Source: CAYLOP01 sp964385305 (GTDB lineage: Bacteria; Chloroflexota; Anaerolineae; Anaerolineales; E44-bin32). Taken from it: DNA of 64,000 nt. Location: positions 29,863-93,862 of the forward strand of contig CAYLOP010000001.1 of assembly GCA_964385305.1 (NCBI GenBank), in the 5' to 3' direction. Each line of letters starts with the position of its first letter. Position 1 is the first letter of the stretch. Shown piece after piece: positions 1 to 7,768 of the stretch. The translations under genes were made by a program, and so were the position numbers. The notes under the pieces were generated by a model, which saw only the letters and a program-made list of their open reading frames with translations, had not been told where the DNA came from and did no database searches.

Positions 1-55
1 GCCCTGATGCAAACCAGTGTTGACAGATAGACCTCACCAGGAATCTTCACCCACC

Positions 56-84
56 TTGAGGCTGAAAGCCAATATCCTTACAAT
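56..84 (+). promoter_or_regulatory. Sigma70-like promoter of the HAD gene
   Basis: TTGAGG at 56-61 and TACAAT at 79-84 are separated by 17 bases. The expected transcript start near 91 lies just ahead of the GGAGGAGG ribosome binding site at 95-102. The prediction is by eye from consensus only. Confidence 0.5.
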
Positions 85-112
85 ACAGTTTATTGGAGGA
101 GGTGTCGTCTGC

Positions 113-778
113 ATGAAAAACCGTCGTCGTGGCGTCCTTTGGGATTTAGATGGTGTGTTGGCGGATACGGGGGAGTCTCACTATCAATCGTGGGTCGAGA
201 CTTTAACGGAGAACGGCATCCCTTTCACACGTGAGCAGTTCCAGGCGACATTCGGCATGAACAACAAGGGGATTCTAACGATTCTCCTGGGACACCCTCC
301 CGACCCAGAAATGTTGGCGAAGATCGGCCAGGCAAAGGAACACCGTTTTCGCCAGGCCATTCGGGGAAGCGTGAGGCCGCTCCCAGGCGTGTTGGTATGG
401 CTTGAGCGTTTGGGGGAAATGGGCGTCCGCCAGGCGGTCGCCTCCTCGGCGCCGTATGAGAATGTCGAAGCATTGGTCGATGAACTGGAGATATCATCGT
501 TCTTCGATGCCCTGGTATCGGGAAGCGGTATGCCTGGAAAACCGAACCCAGACGTTTTCCTCCATACTGCCCGGCAGATCGATGTGCTGCCCGAGCGCTG
601 TATCGTGGTCGAGGATGCGATCGCAGGTGTGACGGCAGCCAAGCGCGCCGGGATGAAGTGCATCGCGGTAACGACCACCAACCCGGCTGAAACACTAAGC
701 GCGGCTGATATCGTGGTTGAGGGGCTCGATAAACTCCAGCCCGATGTGATTGACACACTTCTTCCATCTTTGGAGTGA
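113..778 (+). CDS. HAD family hydrolase, beta-phosphoglucomutase-like
   Basis: A 221-residue phosphatase or phosphomutase of the haloacid dehalogenase superfamily. The N-terminal nucleophile motif DLDGV has Asp11 and Asp13. Motif II is VASSAP, the loop KPNPDVFL carries the motif III lysine, and VVEDAIAGV is the metal-binding motif IV. The helical cap after DTGESHYQSW is typical of beta-phosphoglucomutase, phosphoglycolate phosphatase and other subclass I HADs. An in-frame start exists at 17, but the ATG at 113 follows a perfect GGAGGAGG site and places the nucleophile at the usual distance. The family acts on small sugar phosphates in the cytoplasm; the true substrate cannot be read from the sequence. 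Confidence 0.88.
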   Translation: MKNRRRGVLWDLDGVLADTGESHYQSWVETLTENGIPFTREQFQATFGMNNKGILTILLGHPPDPEMLAKIGQAKEHRFRQAIRGSVRPLPGVLVWLERLGEMGVRQAVASSAPYENVEALVDELEISSFFDALVSGSGMPGKPNPDVFLHTARQIDVLPERCIVVEDAIAGVTAAKRAGMKCIAVTTTNPAETLSAADIVVEGLDKLQPDVIDTLLPSLE

Positions 779-859
779 TCCGTTCCACATTGGGACGCGC
801 GTCATCAGCACTCTCATTCGCGTTGGGTTTAATGTATGTGCTGAGCGCTACACGATCAC

Positions 860-887
860 TTGACTTCGCCCTCTCACCCTGTATAAT
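860..887 (+). promoter_or_regulatory. Sigma70-like promoter of the serS T-box transcript
   Basis: TTGACT at 860-865 and a perfect TATAAT at 882-887 are separated by 16 bases. The start of transcription would fall near 894, just before the T-box leader. This is among the clearest promoters in the window. Confidence 0.72.
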
Positions 888-911
888 CGAGCCAACAGTC
901 CATAGGCGCAC

Positions 912-1182
912 GTGCGCCATCGAAAGATAAGCGCGGAGCCCAGTAGCCTGGGGCACCCCACACAGAGAGCCGCCGGTTGGTGCGAGGCGGCGCAGGTAAC
1001 ACAGGTGAATCCCCTCCGCCGGCCTTCACGAGAGGCTTGTCGCTCCCGCAGGGGCGGAAAACTCCGCCGTAAGGGAAGCCGGGTTCGCCCGTTACAGCGC
1101 ATAGAGGCCGCTCCGGCGGCGAAAGCAGGTGGCACCACGAGCGCCCCCTCGTCCTGCAGATGAGGGGGCGTAACGATTTTTT
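912..1182 (+). promoter_or_regulatory. T-box leader controlling serS
   Basis: The leader between the promoter and serS has T-box landmarks in order. There is a stem I distal arm containing AGAGAGCCGCC and its GGCGG partner (about 964-991), a candidate specifier region GAATCCCCTCC at 1007-1017, and the T-box sequence AGGTGGCACCACGA at 1127-1140. The terminator helix follows. T-boxes bind uncharged tRNA through the specifier codon and through pairing of the acceptor end with the T-box bulge. A TCC serine triplet can be read at 1010-1012, which fits the downstream gene; the exact register is inferred. Uncharged tRNA-Ser should favour the antiterminator and raise serS expression. Confidence 0.85.
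1142..1182 (+). terminator. Intrinsic terminator of the T-box attenuator
   Basis: CGCCCCCTC (1142-1150) pairs with GAGGGGGCG (1162-1170) across an 11-base loop and is followed by a T-rich run ending at 1182. The 5' arm directly follows the T-box sequence, as expected for mutually exclusive terminator and antiterminator. The serS ribosome binding site lies just past it. Confidence 0.82.
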
Positions 1183-1194
1183 AGGAGGCGTGCC

Positions 1195-2478
1195 ATGCTG
1201 GACATACAACTCATCCGTGAGAAACCAGAAGAAGTCAAAGCTGCTTTGGCGAGACGCGGGATCGCACCCCCGATCGACCAAGTCCTAAGCCTAGACTCCC
1301 AATGGCGCGAGACGCTGACCGAGGTTGAGACGCTGAAGGCAGAGCGCAACAAGGTCTCAAAAGAGATCGGGAAGATGGCAGATAAGGGAGCGCGCCAGGA
1401 TCGCATCGCAGCGATGCGGGAGCTTGGTGCGCGTATCGATGCGCTCGATGGTGAGGTTGCCGAGGTGGAGGCGCAGATCCACGAACTCCTGATTGAGATC
1501 CCCAATCTTCCACACCTGAGTGTCCCAGATGGTCCCGACGAGAGTGCCAATGTGGTGGTGCGCACCGTCGGCGAACTGCGCACCTTCGATTTTGATCCCA
1601 AACCCCATTGGGAATTGGGATCTGCGCTTGGGATCATGGATTTCGAACGGGGCGTTAAGGTCACGGGGTCGCGCTTCTACGTGTTAAGCGGAGCGGGTGC
1701 GCGCCTGCAGCGCGCCCTGATCGCGTGGATGCTCGATCTGCATATCAGGCAGGGCTATCAAGAGAAGTACACGCCTTTCATCGTGCGAGGAGAAACCCTG
1801 TTCGCAGCCGGACAGTTGCCGAAGTTCAAGGACAATCTCTATAAGGACCATGAGGAGGATTTGTGGATGGTGCCCACGGCTGAAGTCCCCCTGACCGGCT
1901 TGCACATGGAGGAGATCCTCGATGGTCAGACCTTGCCGCGCCACTACACCGCCTATACGCCCTGCTTCCGGCGAGAAAAGATGTCGGCGGGCCGTGATGT
2001 GCGTGGAATCAAACGCGGGCACCAGTTCGACAAGGTGGAGATGTACACCTTCTGTACGCCGGAAACTTCGCAGGACGAACTGGAGCAAATGGTGGCGCAT
2101 GCTGAGGAGACCTGTCAGCAATTGGGGTTTGCCTATCGCGTGATCGAATTGTGCACTGGCGACCTTGGCTTCACCTCCAGCAAGACGTACGACATTGAAG
2201 TATGGGCGCCGGGTTGTGATGAGTGGCTGGAGATCTCGTCGCTCTCCAACTGTACAGATTTCCAGGCACGCCGCGCCAACGCGCGCTATCGCCCTGAAAC
2301 GGGTGCGAAGACGCGTTTTGTACACACGTTGAATGGTTCGGGATTGGGACTACCGCGCACGCTTATTGCCGTACTCGAGAATTATCAGCAGGCGGATGGC
2401 AGCGTTGCAGTTCCTGAGGTGCTTCAGCCGTGGATGGGTGGAATCGACATGATCACACCGGAGCATCATGGCGAGTAA
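1195..2478 (+). CDS. serS: Seryl-tRNA synthetase
   Basis: The 427-residue class II enzyme charges tRNA-Ser with serine in the cytoplasm. The N-terminal part (about residues 25-105) is the long antiparallel coiled coil that contacts the tRNA variable arm. Motif 2 is seen at [14 protein letters not shown] and motif 3 at [18 protein letters not shown]. Serine-pocket elements such as [11 protein letters not shown] are present. Length matches bacterial SerRS. The start follows AGGAGGC at 1183-1189. The upstream T-box links expression to tRNA-Ser charging. The stop overlaps the next gene by 11 bases, which suggests translational coupling. Confidence 0.97.
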   Translation: MLDIQLIREKPEEVKAALARRGIAPPIDQVLSLDSQWRETLTEVETLKAERNKVSKEIGKMADKGARQDRIAAMRELGARIDALDGEVAEVEAQIHELLIEIPNLPHLSVPDGPDESANVVVRTVGELRTFDFDPKPHWELGSALGIMDFERGVKVTGSRFYVLSGAGARLQRALIAWMLDLHIRQGYQEKYTPFIVRGETLFAAGQLPKFKDNLYKDHEEDLWMVPTAEVPLTGLHMEEILDGQTLPRHYTAYTPCFRREKMSAGRDVRGIKRGHQFDKVEMYTFCTPETSQDELEQMVAHAEETCQQLGFAYRVIELCTGDLGFTSSKTYDIEVWAPGCDEWLEISSLSNCTDFQARRANARYRPETGAKTRFVHTLNGSGLGLPRTLIAVLENYQQADGSVAVPEVLQPWMGGIDMITPEHHGE

Positions 2479-2959
2479 AATTCTGGTCTCAGTCCTTGTT
2501 GGCCTGGTGATGCTGTTGGGTTTGGCAGGCGTGCTGATTCCCGTGCTTCCAGATGTGCTCTTGATCTGGGGTGCTGCGCTGGGCTATGGATTGGTGATGG
2601 GTCTGGAGGGGCGAGGTGCATGGTTTTTCGGTGCGATCACACTTCTAGGGGTTGCTGCACTGGCGGCCGAAGTGTGGGTGAGCGGGATCAGCGCGAAGAA
2701 GAGCGGGGCATCCTTCTGGACAGTACTTACCGGATTTTCGGTGGGAGCAGCGGGTTTCTTCCTCCTGGGCCCAATAGGCGCTGTCATTGGATTGCTGCTG
2801 GGGATCTTCCTTTTCCAGCTGATCCGTCTCCGGGAGGTGAGAGAGGCAGCGCGAACTGTACTCGGAACAGGCTTGGGTTGTGGGGCGTCGTTCGTGGTGA
2901 AGTACCTATTAGCGCTTGGGATGTTCGTAACCTGGTTGCTGTGGGTGTTCCTGGGGTAG
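2468..2959 (+). CDS. DUF456 family membrane protein
   Basis: A 163-residue, strongly hydrophobic protein with about four to five membrane segments. It begins with [20 protein letters not shown] and contains glycine-rich stretches such as [17 protein letters not shown], which match the DUF456 family of small bacterial membrane proteins of unknown function. It starts inside the last codons of serS and is probably translated from the same mRNA. It converges tail to tail with the HEAT-repeat gene, five bases away. Confidence 0.75.
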   Translation: MASKILVSVLVGLVMLLGLAGVLIPVLPDVLLIWGAALGYGLVMGLEGRGAWFFGAITLLGVAALAAEVWVSGISAKKSGASFWTVLTGFSVGAAGFFLLGPIGAVIGLLLGIFLFQLIRLREVREAARTVLGTGLGCGASFVVKYLLALGMFVTWLLWVFLG

Positions 2960-2964
2960 TCGAT

Positions 2965-3540
2965 CTAAGGGTTAAAGAAGACCATCCCGACCCCCTGGCG
3001 TTCTAAACCTTGCTCAGCCCAGAATTCGACGATGCGGGATGAATCGTTTAATGCTGCGAGCAGGGGGGGAATGGCTTGGGGGTTGTCTATGTTTGATAGC
3101 GCGCGAACGGCTTCGATGCGAACGCCGGCATTGGGTGAGACCATGGCTTCGGCCAATGCACCAATGGCAGGCTGGCCGATAGCAGCCAAAGCATCGGAAG
3201 CGAGCCGTGCGACCAAGCGATCTGGGTCTTCGAGTACTTTGATCAGGCCAGGGATAGCAGATGTCATAGGCCGCTTGCGCAAGCCCAGCGCGGTGCACTG
3301 CCGTACGGCCGGATCGGGATCATGGAGCGCTTCACGCAGCGCATCCCAACCCGATGGATCGTCAACGGATGCCAGGGCTCTCACGGCCCACCAGCGATGG
3401 TCGCTATTTGGAGAATCAAGCAATGGGGTTATCATTTTGCTCGCACCCGCCCCCATCTCTGCGAGCTGCGTAACCGCACCCTCCGCCCGAGCGTCGTCCC
3501 CGGAGGTTAACGCTTCAAGTAAGGCCTCCAGATCGGTCAC
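2965..3540 (-). CDS. HEAT-repeat protein
   Basis: About 191 residues consisting almost wholly of HEAT/PBS-lyase-like repeats of roughly 30 residues. Recurring cores include WWAVRALASVDD, VRQCTALGLRK, VARLASDALAAIG and VRIEAVRALSNI. Such alpha-solenoids act as protein-binding scaffolds or phycobilin lyase-like proteins; no specific partner is evident. A longer frame opens at 3612 but would overlap the upstream Trm112-like gene by 65 bases. The GTG at 3540 starts eight bases after that gene's stop, so it is preferred here. The pair looks like a two-gene operon. Confidence 0.75.
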   Translation of the reverse strand: MTDLEALLEALTSGDDARAEGAVTQLAEMGAGASKMITPLLDSPNSDHRWWAVRALASVDDPSGWDALREALHDPDPAVRQCTALGLRKRPMTSAIPGLIKVLEDPDRLVARLASDALAAIGQPAIGALAEAMVSPNAGVRIEAVRALSNIDNPQAIPPLLAALNDSSRIVEFWAEQGLERQGVGMVFFNP

Positions 3541-3547
3541 AAAACTA

Positions 3548-3772
3548 TTAATCCCCGGGAGGTGGGACTGGTAGATCGTCGACGGCGACAGAGACCCACT
3601 TGTCGCCCTCATCGATGAGCATGACAGGAATATCGTCTTTGATAGGGTACTTGCGACCGCAATCCGGTTCTTGGCACACCAGCCAGGTATCCTTGACCAA
3701 AGTCAGTAGGCCTTCACGTTCGCGGACGCATGCCGGACAGCGTAATATCTCGAGCAGGTCTTCACTGATCAT
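3548..3772 (-). CDS. Trm112/UPF0434-like zinc-binding protein
   Basis: A 74-residue protein with two pairs of cysteines: Cys12 and Cys15 in LRCPAC, and Cys33 and Cys38 in CQEPDCGRKYPI. The ending IPVMLIDE is the hallmark of the Trm112/UPF0434 family. Trm112 homologues are small zinc proteins that activate methyltransferases; many bacterial members have no proven role. A good site, AGGAGAG, lies upstream of the ATG. The following HEAT-repeat gene is close enough to be co-translated. Confidence 0.85.
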   Translation of the reverse strand: MISEDLLEILRCPACVREREGLLTLVKDTWLVCQEPDCGRKYPIKDDIPVMLIDEGDKWVSVAVDDLPVPPPGD

Positions 3773-3884
3773 GATTCTCTCCTGGGCGACCCGATTCTAC
3801 CATGGCGCAAGAAAAGAAATCTGTGCATGGTTTTGTCTTGTCCTCAATTGTGATCATTATAGGCGAGATTTGGGTGGGGTCCAC

Positions 3885-5720
3885 TCACTCTGTTATGGCG
3901 TCCCTGGGTAGTTCTGTGCCCGGCCCATATTCAAAAACCGCGCGCCATGGCAGGTAGTGGGTCTTGAACGTGTCTTTGAAGAGCGTTTCACCCCCGCGCT
4001 CGACGATCCGATCGATGACGACGTCCATGCCATCCGCTTTCCACTCGACCTGTTCGATTTCCCCTTTATCTAGGTCGCGGTTCTCTTTGTAGAGCGGATC
4101 CGGCGCCTCAATTTCATCATCGATGTCCCTGCTCCATGTCACGCTCCGACCATCGGAGGTTGAGTAGAACTTCCACAGGAGTTGGTTGCTGTAGATGTAG
4201 GTCTCCAACAAGAGCCAATAGGGGCGGTCGTTGGTGAATTTGAGGTCCACCATGGGCACAAACACGGTGGCGTCCAAGCCCGTTCCAGGCGAGCCGGGAC
4301 CCTGCTCGTAGTATCCGACGCGATAAGCGTGTGGATGGCGTTCGTTAATGGGATAGCCACCGAAGAACGCGGCACGGAATAACGTGGTGCTCACCTGGCA
4401 CACACCGCCTCCTACGCCCTCGATGGTGCTCTTGCCGTAGATGATCAGCGCCTCTGCGTACCCGTTATCGAGGCTGATATCGCCGAGGATTTCCGCCATG
4501 GACAGGGTTTCGCCAGGCGCCACGAGTAACCCGTGGAACTCACTCGAGGCGGTTTTGATATTCTGAATTCGGCCTGTGCTGGATCCGTTGAAGTACGTTG
4601 AGACAACGCTGACCGCCTCACTGATCCCTAAGTCAGCCGCGCTGGCGTCGTCGCCCACGGTTGGCGCGACGATCTCAAAGGCCAGAGGGATAGTGTGCTC
4701 GCCTGCGATGAGACCTACGTTGATAGCCTCGACCGTGGCTGGTATATCAAGCACGCGTCCCTGGACTGCGGATTGCAACAGGTCTAATTCACGCGTGTCA
4801 TCGTTGAAGATAAAACGAGCGTTTTGCGCGCTGCGTTCCAATTCAGGCATGAGCGGCTCGAGTGTGTGCATGAGCGTTTGAGGATCCAACGCCACATCGT
4901 AGCTGGCACTGCCAGTGTCATTAGCTAGTGTGAAGCGCAGCATCGGTGCAAGCTCAGAGGGTTCGATGACCCATGATTCAGCATCGTCGACGGTAAGCGT
5001 AAGCGGCGCGCTCAAAATGCCGCGGGCGAGATCCGCCTGGGCGGAGGCATCCAACACGAGCGGTGGGCTCTCTGTGATGTCCAACCGGATTTCTGCGTCA
5101 TAAAATTTCCGGACGGGCTCCTCGAGCATTTCCAGGACGGATTGGATGTTAAGTTCACGGCCAATCTGGCCGGATTGTACGATGATTTCTGTGCCGTCCA
5201 CGACCAGGGCCGCCTCCTGCGTCGGTTGATCGATCCCTTCTGCGAGTCCTTGCAGGTACGAGCCACCCACTTCATGATCGAAAATGATGATCGGCGCGAT
5301 TGTGTGTCCGAGGTACCAGGCATCGATCTGCCCCTGAAGTGCGCGCACAAGACCACCTTGACGGCCAACGGCAAGGGCGTGAGCGGCCATTGTCTGTGTG
5401 TCGATCCGGACACCTAACTCAGCGGGTTGAGCTATCCATACACGATCTCCATCCCTCAGGACGATCAAGCCGGTTTGCGGGTACGTGTGGGATAGGAGGA
5501 GGGCTGACTCAATTTGCTCGGCAGACATTCCAGAAAGCTCGACTCCTGCGGCATGAACCCCCGGTAGTGCACGGCCCGCATAGACAATTCGCTCGCCGAG
5601 CAGGAATATTCCCAATGCAAGCAGGAAAGCCGCACCAGCCACAAAAAGGGCTATGGTGACGCGTGTGGCTATTGCCAAGGTTTTCGATGTCTGTTTGGAT
5701 AGTGTCCGACTTGTGTCCAT
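3885..5720 (-). CDS. VanW family protein with peptidoglycan-binding-like domains
   Basis: A 611-residue membrane-anchored protein. A single hydrophobic helix lies near residues 18-45. The extracytoplasmic part contains two domains of the YoaR/PG_binding_4 type, seen as ALLLSHTYPQTG and later LDPQTLMHTLEPLMPELE. A VanW domain follows with VVSTYFNGSS, APGETLSMAEILG and GVGGGVCQVSTTLFRAAF, ending in the RHPHAYRV and DLKFTNDRPY strands. VanW proteins were first named in vancomycin resistance clusters, but most are of unknown cell-envelope function, and nothing nearby suggests glycopeptide resistance. The gene is apparently monocistronic with its own promoter. Confidence 0.88.
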   Translation of the reverse strand: MDTSRTLSKQTSKTLAIATRVTIALFVAGAAFLLALGIFLLGERIVYAGRALPGVHAAGVELSGMSAEQIESALLLSHTYPQTGLIVLRDGDRVWIAQPAELGVRIDTQTMAAHALAVGRQGGLVRALQGQIDAWYLGHTIAPIIIFDHEVGGSYLQGLAEGIDQPTQEAALVVDGTEIIVQSGQIGRELNIQSVLEMLEEPVRKFYDAEIRLDITESPPLVLDASAQADLARGILSAPLTLTVDDAESWVIEPSELAPMLRFTLANDTGSASYDVALDPQTLMHTLEPLMPELERSAQNARFIFNDDTRELDLLQSAVQGRVLDIPATVEAINVGLIAGEHTIPLAFEIVAPTVGDDASAADLGISEAVSVVSTYFNGSSTGRIQNIKTASSEFHGLLVAPGETLSMAEILGDISLDNGYAEALIIYGKSTIEGVGGGVCQVSTTLFRAAFFGGYPINERHPHAYRVGYYEQGPGSPGTGLDATVFVPMVDLKFTNDRPYWLLLETYIYSNQLLWKFYSTSDGRSVTWSRDIDDEIEAPDPLYKENRDLDKGEIEQVEWKADGMDVVIDRIVERGGETLFKDTFKTHYLPWRAVFEYGPGTELPRDAITE

Positions 5721-5741
5721 TATGATTACTTAAGGGTGTGG

Positions 5742-5768
5742 ATTATACCATCTATGCAGACGTTTCAA
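5742..5768 (-). promoter_or_regulatory. Possible promoter of the VanW gene
   Basis: On the minus strand TTGAAA (5768-5763) and a perfect TATAAT (5747-5742) are separated by 15 bases. Transcription would start about 15 bases before the VanW ATG. The spacer is short, so confidence is moderate. Confidence 0.42.
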
Positions 5769-5883
5769 CCGACCTTCTTGTTCCCGTATATTAAAACGCC
5801 CTTACCCAAGAATACTTCTCCTCCAGTTATCCAGGACGGTTGCAATATCCGATCCGTCGGGACGGCGATTTTTTAGCAAAGGT

Positions 5884-6591
5884 TCAGATCTCGAGATCAG
5901 GGTGCAGCCGGTCAAGGATGCCCGAGACGAATTTTCCCCCGCTGTGCTCACGCAAGAGTGTGTGTAAATCCTCCAGGGCGGATTCCACATCGGCACGAGC
6001 GTTATTGTGCAGTGCTTCCACGGTGATCAGCGCGGACTTCGTGTCCGCTCTTGATGCGCTCTCCGCGCTCTGACGCCAGCACCAACGGCGTGCAATCACG
6101 GTCTCCACCCGATCCGAGAATATGACTTCACCTGGGTCGGGATGAACGCTTTCGGTTTGGTGGAGAGGTGTGAAGTGCTCCGTGCCACCGGAAAACTGGA
6201 CGCTGACAGGGAGCTCTAGGGCGCGTGTGTCAAACACGGCTACCGGTAAGGTGTAGCGAATACTGACGAGGTTGGCGATGTCAACAAGCGTATTGATGGA
6301 TGGTATATCGCCGTACTTCATCAGGCGTCGCAGGAGCGCTTCGATCGCGCTGCGATATTGCGTGGGTTTTACGCCGAAGCTGCGAAATGCACTGCGCCAA
6401 GCCTGCACTGAAGAGAGTTCGGGCATCGGGGCGTCGCCAATTTGGTGGCGCGTGTCGCGTTGTTGAGCCTGATAGGCGGTGAGCAGCGTTGGCGGGGTGG
6501 GACCATTGTCCAGCTCCTGGCCGAAGATCACGCCAGCAACGAGTTGAGGGAAAGCGGTCAGAATATCAAGGTGGTAGTGAAAGGCGATCAT
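5884..6591 (-). CDS. B3/B4 tRNA-binding domain protein
   Basis: A 235-residue stand-alone protein resembling the B3/B4 domain of the phenylalanyl-tRNA synthetase beta subunit. Family landmarks include AWRSAFRSFGVKPTQYRSA, RRLMKYGDIPSINTLVD, LPVAVFD, PGEVIFSD, ARRWCWRQSA and the final segment ALEDLHTLL. In PheRS this domain hydrolyses mischarged Tyr-tRNA; free-standing relatives are proposed trans-editing or tRNA-quality factors, without proof here. The open frame extends to a TTG at 6615, but the ATG at 6591 sits eight bases after GGAGG and is chosen. It lies 46 bases downstream of the lipoprotein gene on the same strand and may be co-transcribed with it. Confidence 0.78.
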   Translation of the reverse strand: MIAFHYHLDILTAFPQLVAGVIFGQELDNGPTPPTLLTAYQAQQRDTRHQIGDAPMPELSSVQAWRSAFRSFGVKPTQYRSAIEALLRRLMKYGDIPSINTLVDIANLVSIRYTLPVAVFDTRALELPVSVQFSGGTEHFTPLHQTESVHPDPGEVIFSDRVETVIARRWCWRQSAESASRADTKSALITVEALHNNARADVESALEDLHTLLREHSGGKFVSGILDRLHPDLEI

Positions 6592-6637
6592 CCAAAGCGC
6601 CTCCAGTATCTCCAAGTAGGCATCGAGAAATTAATGA

Positions 6638-7561
6638 TTAGGGTTCCAGCCAAACCTGAACGCTGGAATAGTGGATCAATCCCGGAATGTCCGTGCCGGG
6701 TTCGGAGACGGCAATTCGACCCCATTGGGGGACGGAGATCTCGTAGGGAACCTCCACATCGAAGGTTCCTAGCTGTCCGATACCTGGGGCATCCAGCCGG
6801 ACCTGGGCTGTGCCCACCTCATCCCCGTGCCAATCGACCACGCGGACCGTGAGCGGCACATCGGCATCTACCCATCCCGCACCTCGTACTAAAACGCGGC
6901 CTCCGCTTACCTCGGCTTCTTCTTGTGGGTAATAAATGTTCAGCTTTTCGGGACCGAGGAAGGCAGGATAAACCAGGGAACTTCCGTTCGAGATCAAGAC
7001 CAGGTTAACAGTAGCTAGTTGGCTCAATTGGTGGTCGCGAGCACCGTAGGTGCTCACTTCAAGCCGGGCGGTTTCGGCGACATGATCAATGATGAAGGGC
7101 ACTTTAGAGTAGAAGCGCCCCGCATTTCCTGGAAGCACGAGAAGGTAGCCGACACCCTCCGAGAGGACTTTTCCACCCTCGCCGATCAATCTGAGGTGCA
7201 CTCGGTCCTTATAAGCCGGGCCGCCAAATCCCGCAACCTGGAAAGGGCTTGTGACTTGTGAACCGGGTCCGGGCTGATAGATGCTGATAGCAGCATCAGG
7301 AACCCCCACTGCTGGAGCAGGCGGTGTGGGTGTGGGTTCCGGGTTGTAGGATTCGATCACGATGGCGGGTGTAGCTTCAGTGAGAGGATGCGGTGTGACG
7401 GAACTCAGCGGATCGGGGGTTTGTGAGGCGGTTGGAAGTGGCGCGTCCGTCGCCCGCGGAAGATCAGGCGGCACAGTCTTCGTTACGGCAGGCGTACAAG
7501 CCACGGCACAAGCTCCCATGCAGGCAAGAAGCAGGAGCGCTCGCTTCCAGTGGGTCTTCAT
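6638..7561 (-). CDS. Lipoprotein with two Gmad2-type immunoglobulin-like domains
   Basis: A 307-residue predicted lipoprotein. A basic N-terminus (MKTHWKR) and a hydrophobic stretch end in cysteines that fit a lipobox (LLLAC or AVAC). A Thr/Pro-rich linker with several PTP repeats follows, as in many Chloroflexota surface proteins. Two beta-rich domains then resemble Gmad2 (spore-germination immunoglobulin-like): the first begins ISIYQPGPGSQVTSPFQVAG, the second NIYYPQEEAEVSGGRVLVRG. Gmad2 domains are envelope modules of unclear ligand. The ATG at 7561 overlaps the stop of a 56-codon ORF in an ATGA junction, and GGGGACA lies six bases upstream. Confidence 0.75.
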   Translation of the reverse strand: MKTHWKRALLLLACMGACAVACTPAVTKTVPPDLPRATDAPLPTASQTPDPLSSVTPHPLTEATPAIVIESYNPEPTPTPPAPAVGVPDAAISIYQPGPGSQVTSPFQVAGFGGPAYKDRVHLRLIGEGGKVLSEGVGYLLVLPGNAGRFYSKVPFIIDHVAETARLEVSTYGARDHQLSQLATVNLVLISNGSSLVYPAFLGPEKLNIYYPQEEAEVSGGRVLVRGAGWVDADVPLTVRVVDWHGDEVGTAQVRLDAPGIGQLGTFDVEVPYEISVPQWGRIAVSEPGTDIPGLIHYSSVQVWLEP

Positions 7562-7728
7562 GTCTTGTCCCCACAACGCATCGAAAGTTCATCGCCAAGG
7601 ATGCGATCGACGGCTTGTTTGAGCACATATAGGTCTCTATGGACGACATGAGTAAAGACGCTCTTAAGGCTATTGACCGGGACAGGGAGAAGTCCGGCTT
7701 TTTTCAGTACGTTGGTGCCGGATTTCAT
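7558..7728 (-). CDS. Small hypothetical protein coupled to the lipoprotein gene
   Basis: A 56-residue ORF with no family I recognise. It begins MKSGTNVLKKAGLLPVPVN and ends SMRCGDKT. Its composition is protein-like (mixed charged and hydrophobic, with a helical middle DLYVLKQAVDRIL). Its TGA overlaps the ATG of the lipoprotein gene as ATGA, the usual sign of translational coupling. AGGGA lies about 12 bases before the ATG at 7728; an alternative start is at 7740. It could instead be leader sequence read by chance. Confidence 0.4.
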   Translation of the reverse strand: MKSGTNVLKKAGLLPVPVNSLKSVFTHVVHRDLYVLKQAVDRILGDELSMRCGDKT

Positions 7729-7768
7729 CGTCGCACACACATTCCCTGTGTCGAAATGATCGATCGTA

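Noticed and set aside
912..1163. 83-codon open frame inside the serS leader.
   Set aside because: It coincides with the T-box stems and its Arg/Gly-rich composition reflects structured GC-rich RNA.
3541..3612. Upstream start of the HEAT-repeat gene at 3612.
   Set aside because: It would overlap the Trm112-like gene by 65 bases and adds a low-complexity segment outside the repeats; GTG 3540 just after that gene's stop is more likely.
3885..5720. VanW gene as evidence of a vancomycin resistance cluster.
   Set aside because: No vanA/B ligase, vanH, vanX or vanRS-like genes are near; VanW-domain proteins are widespread without resistance.
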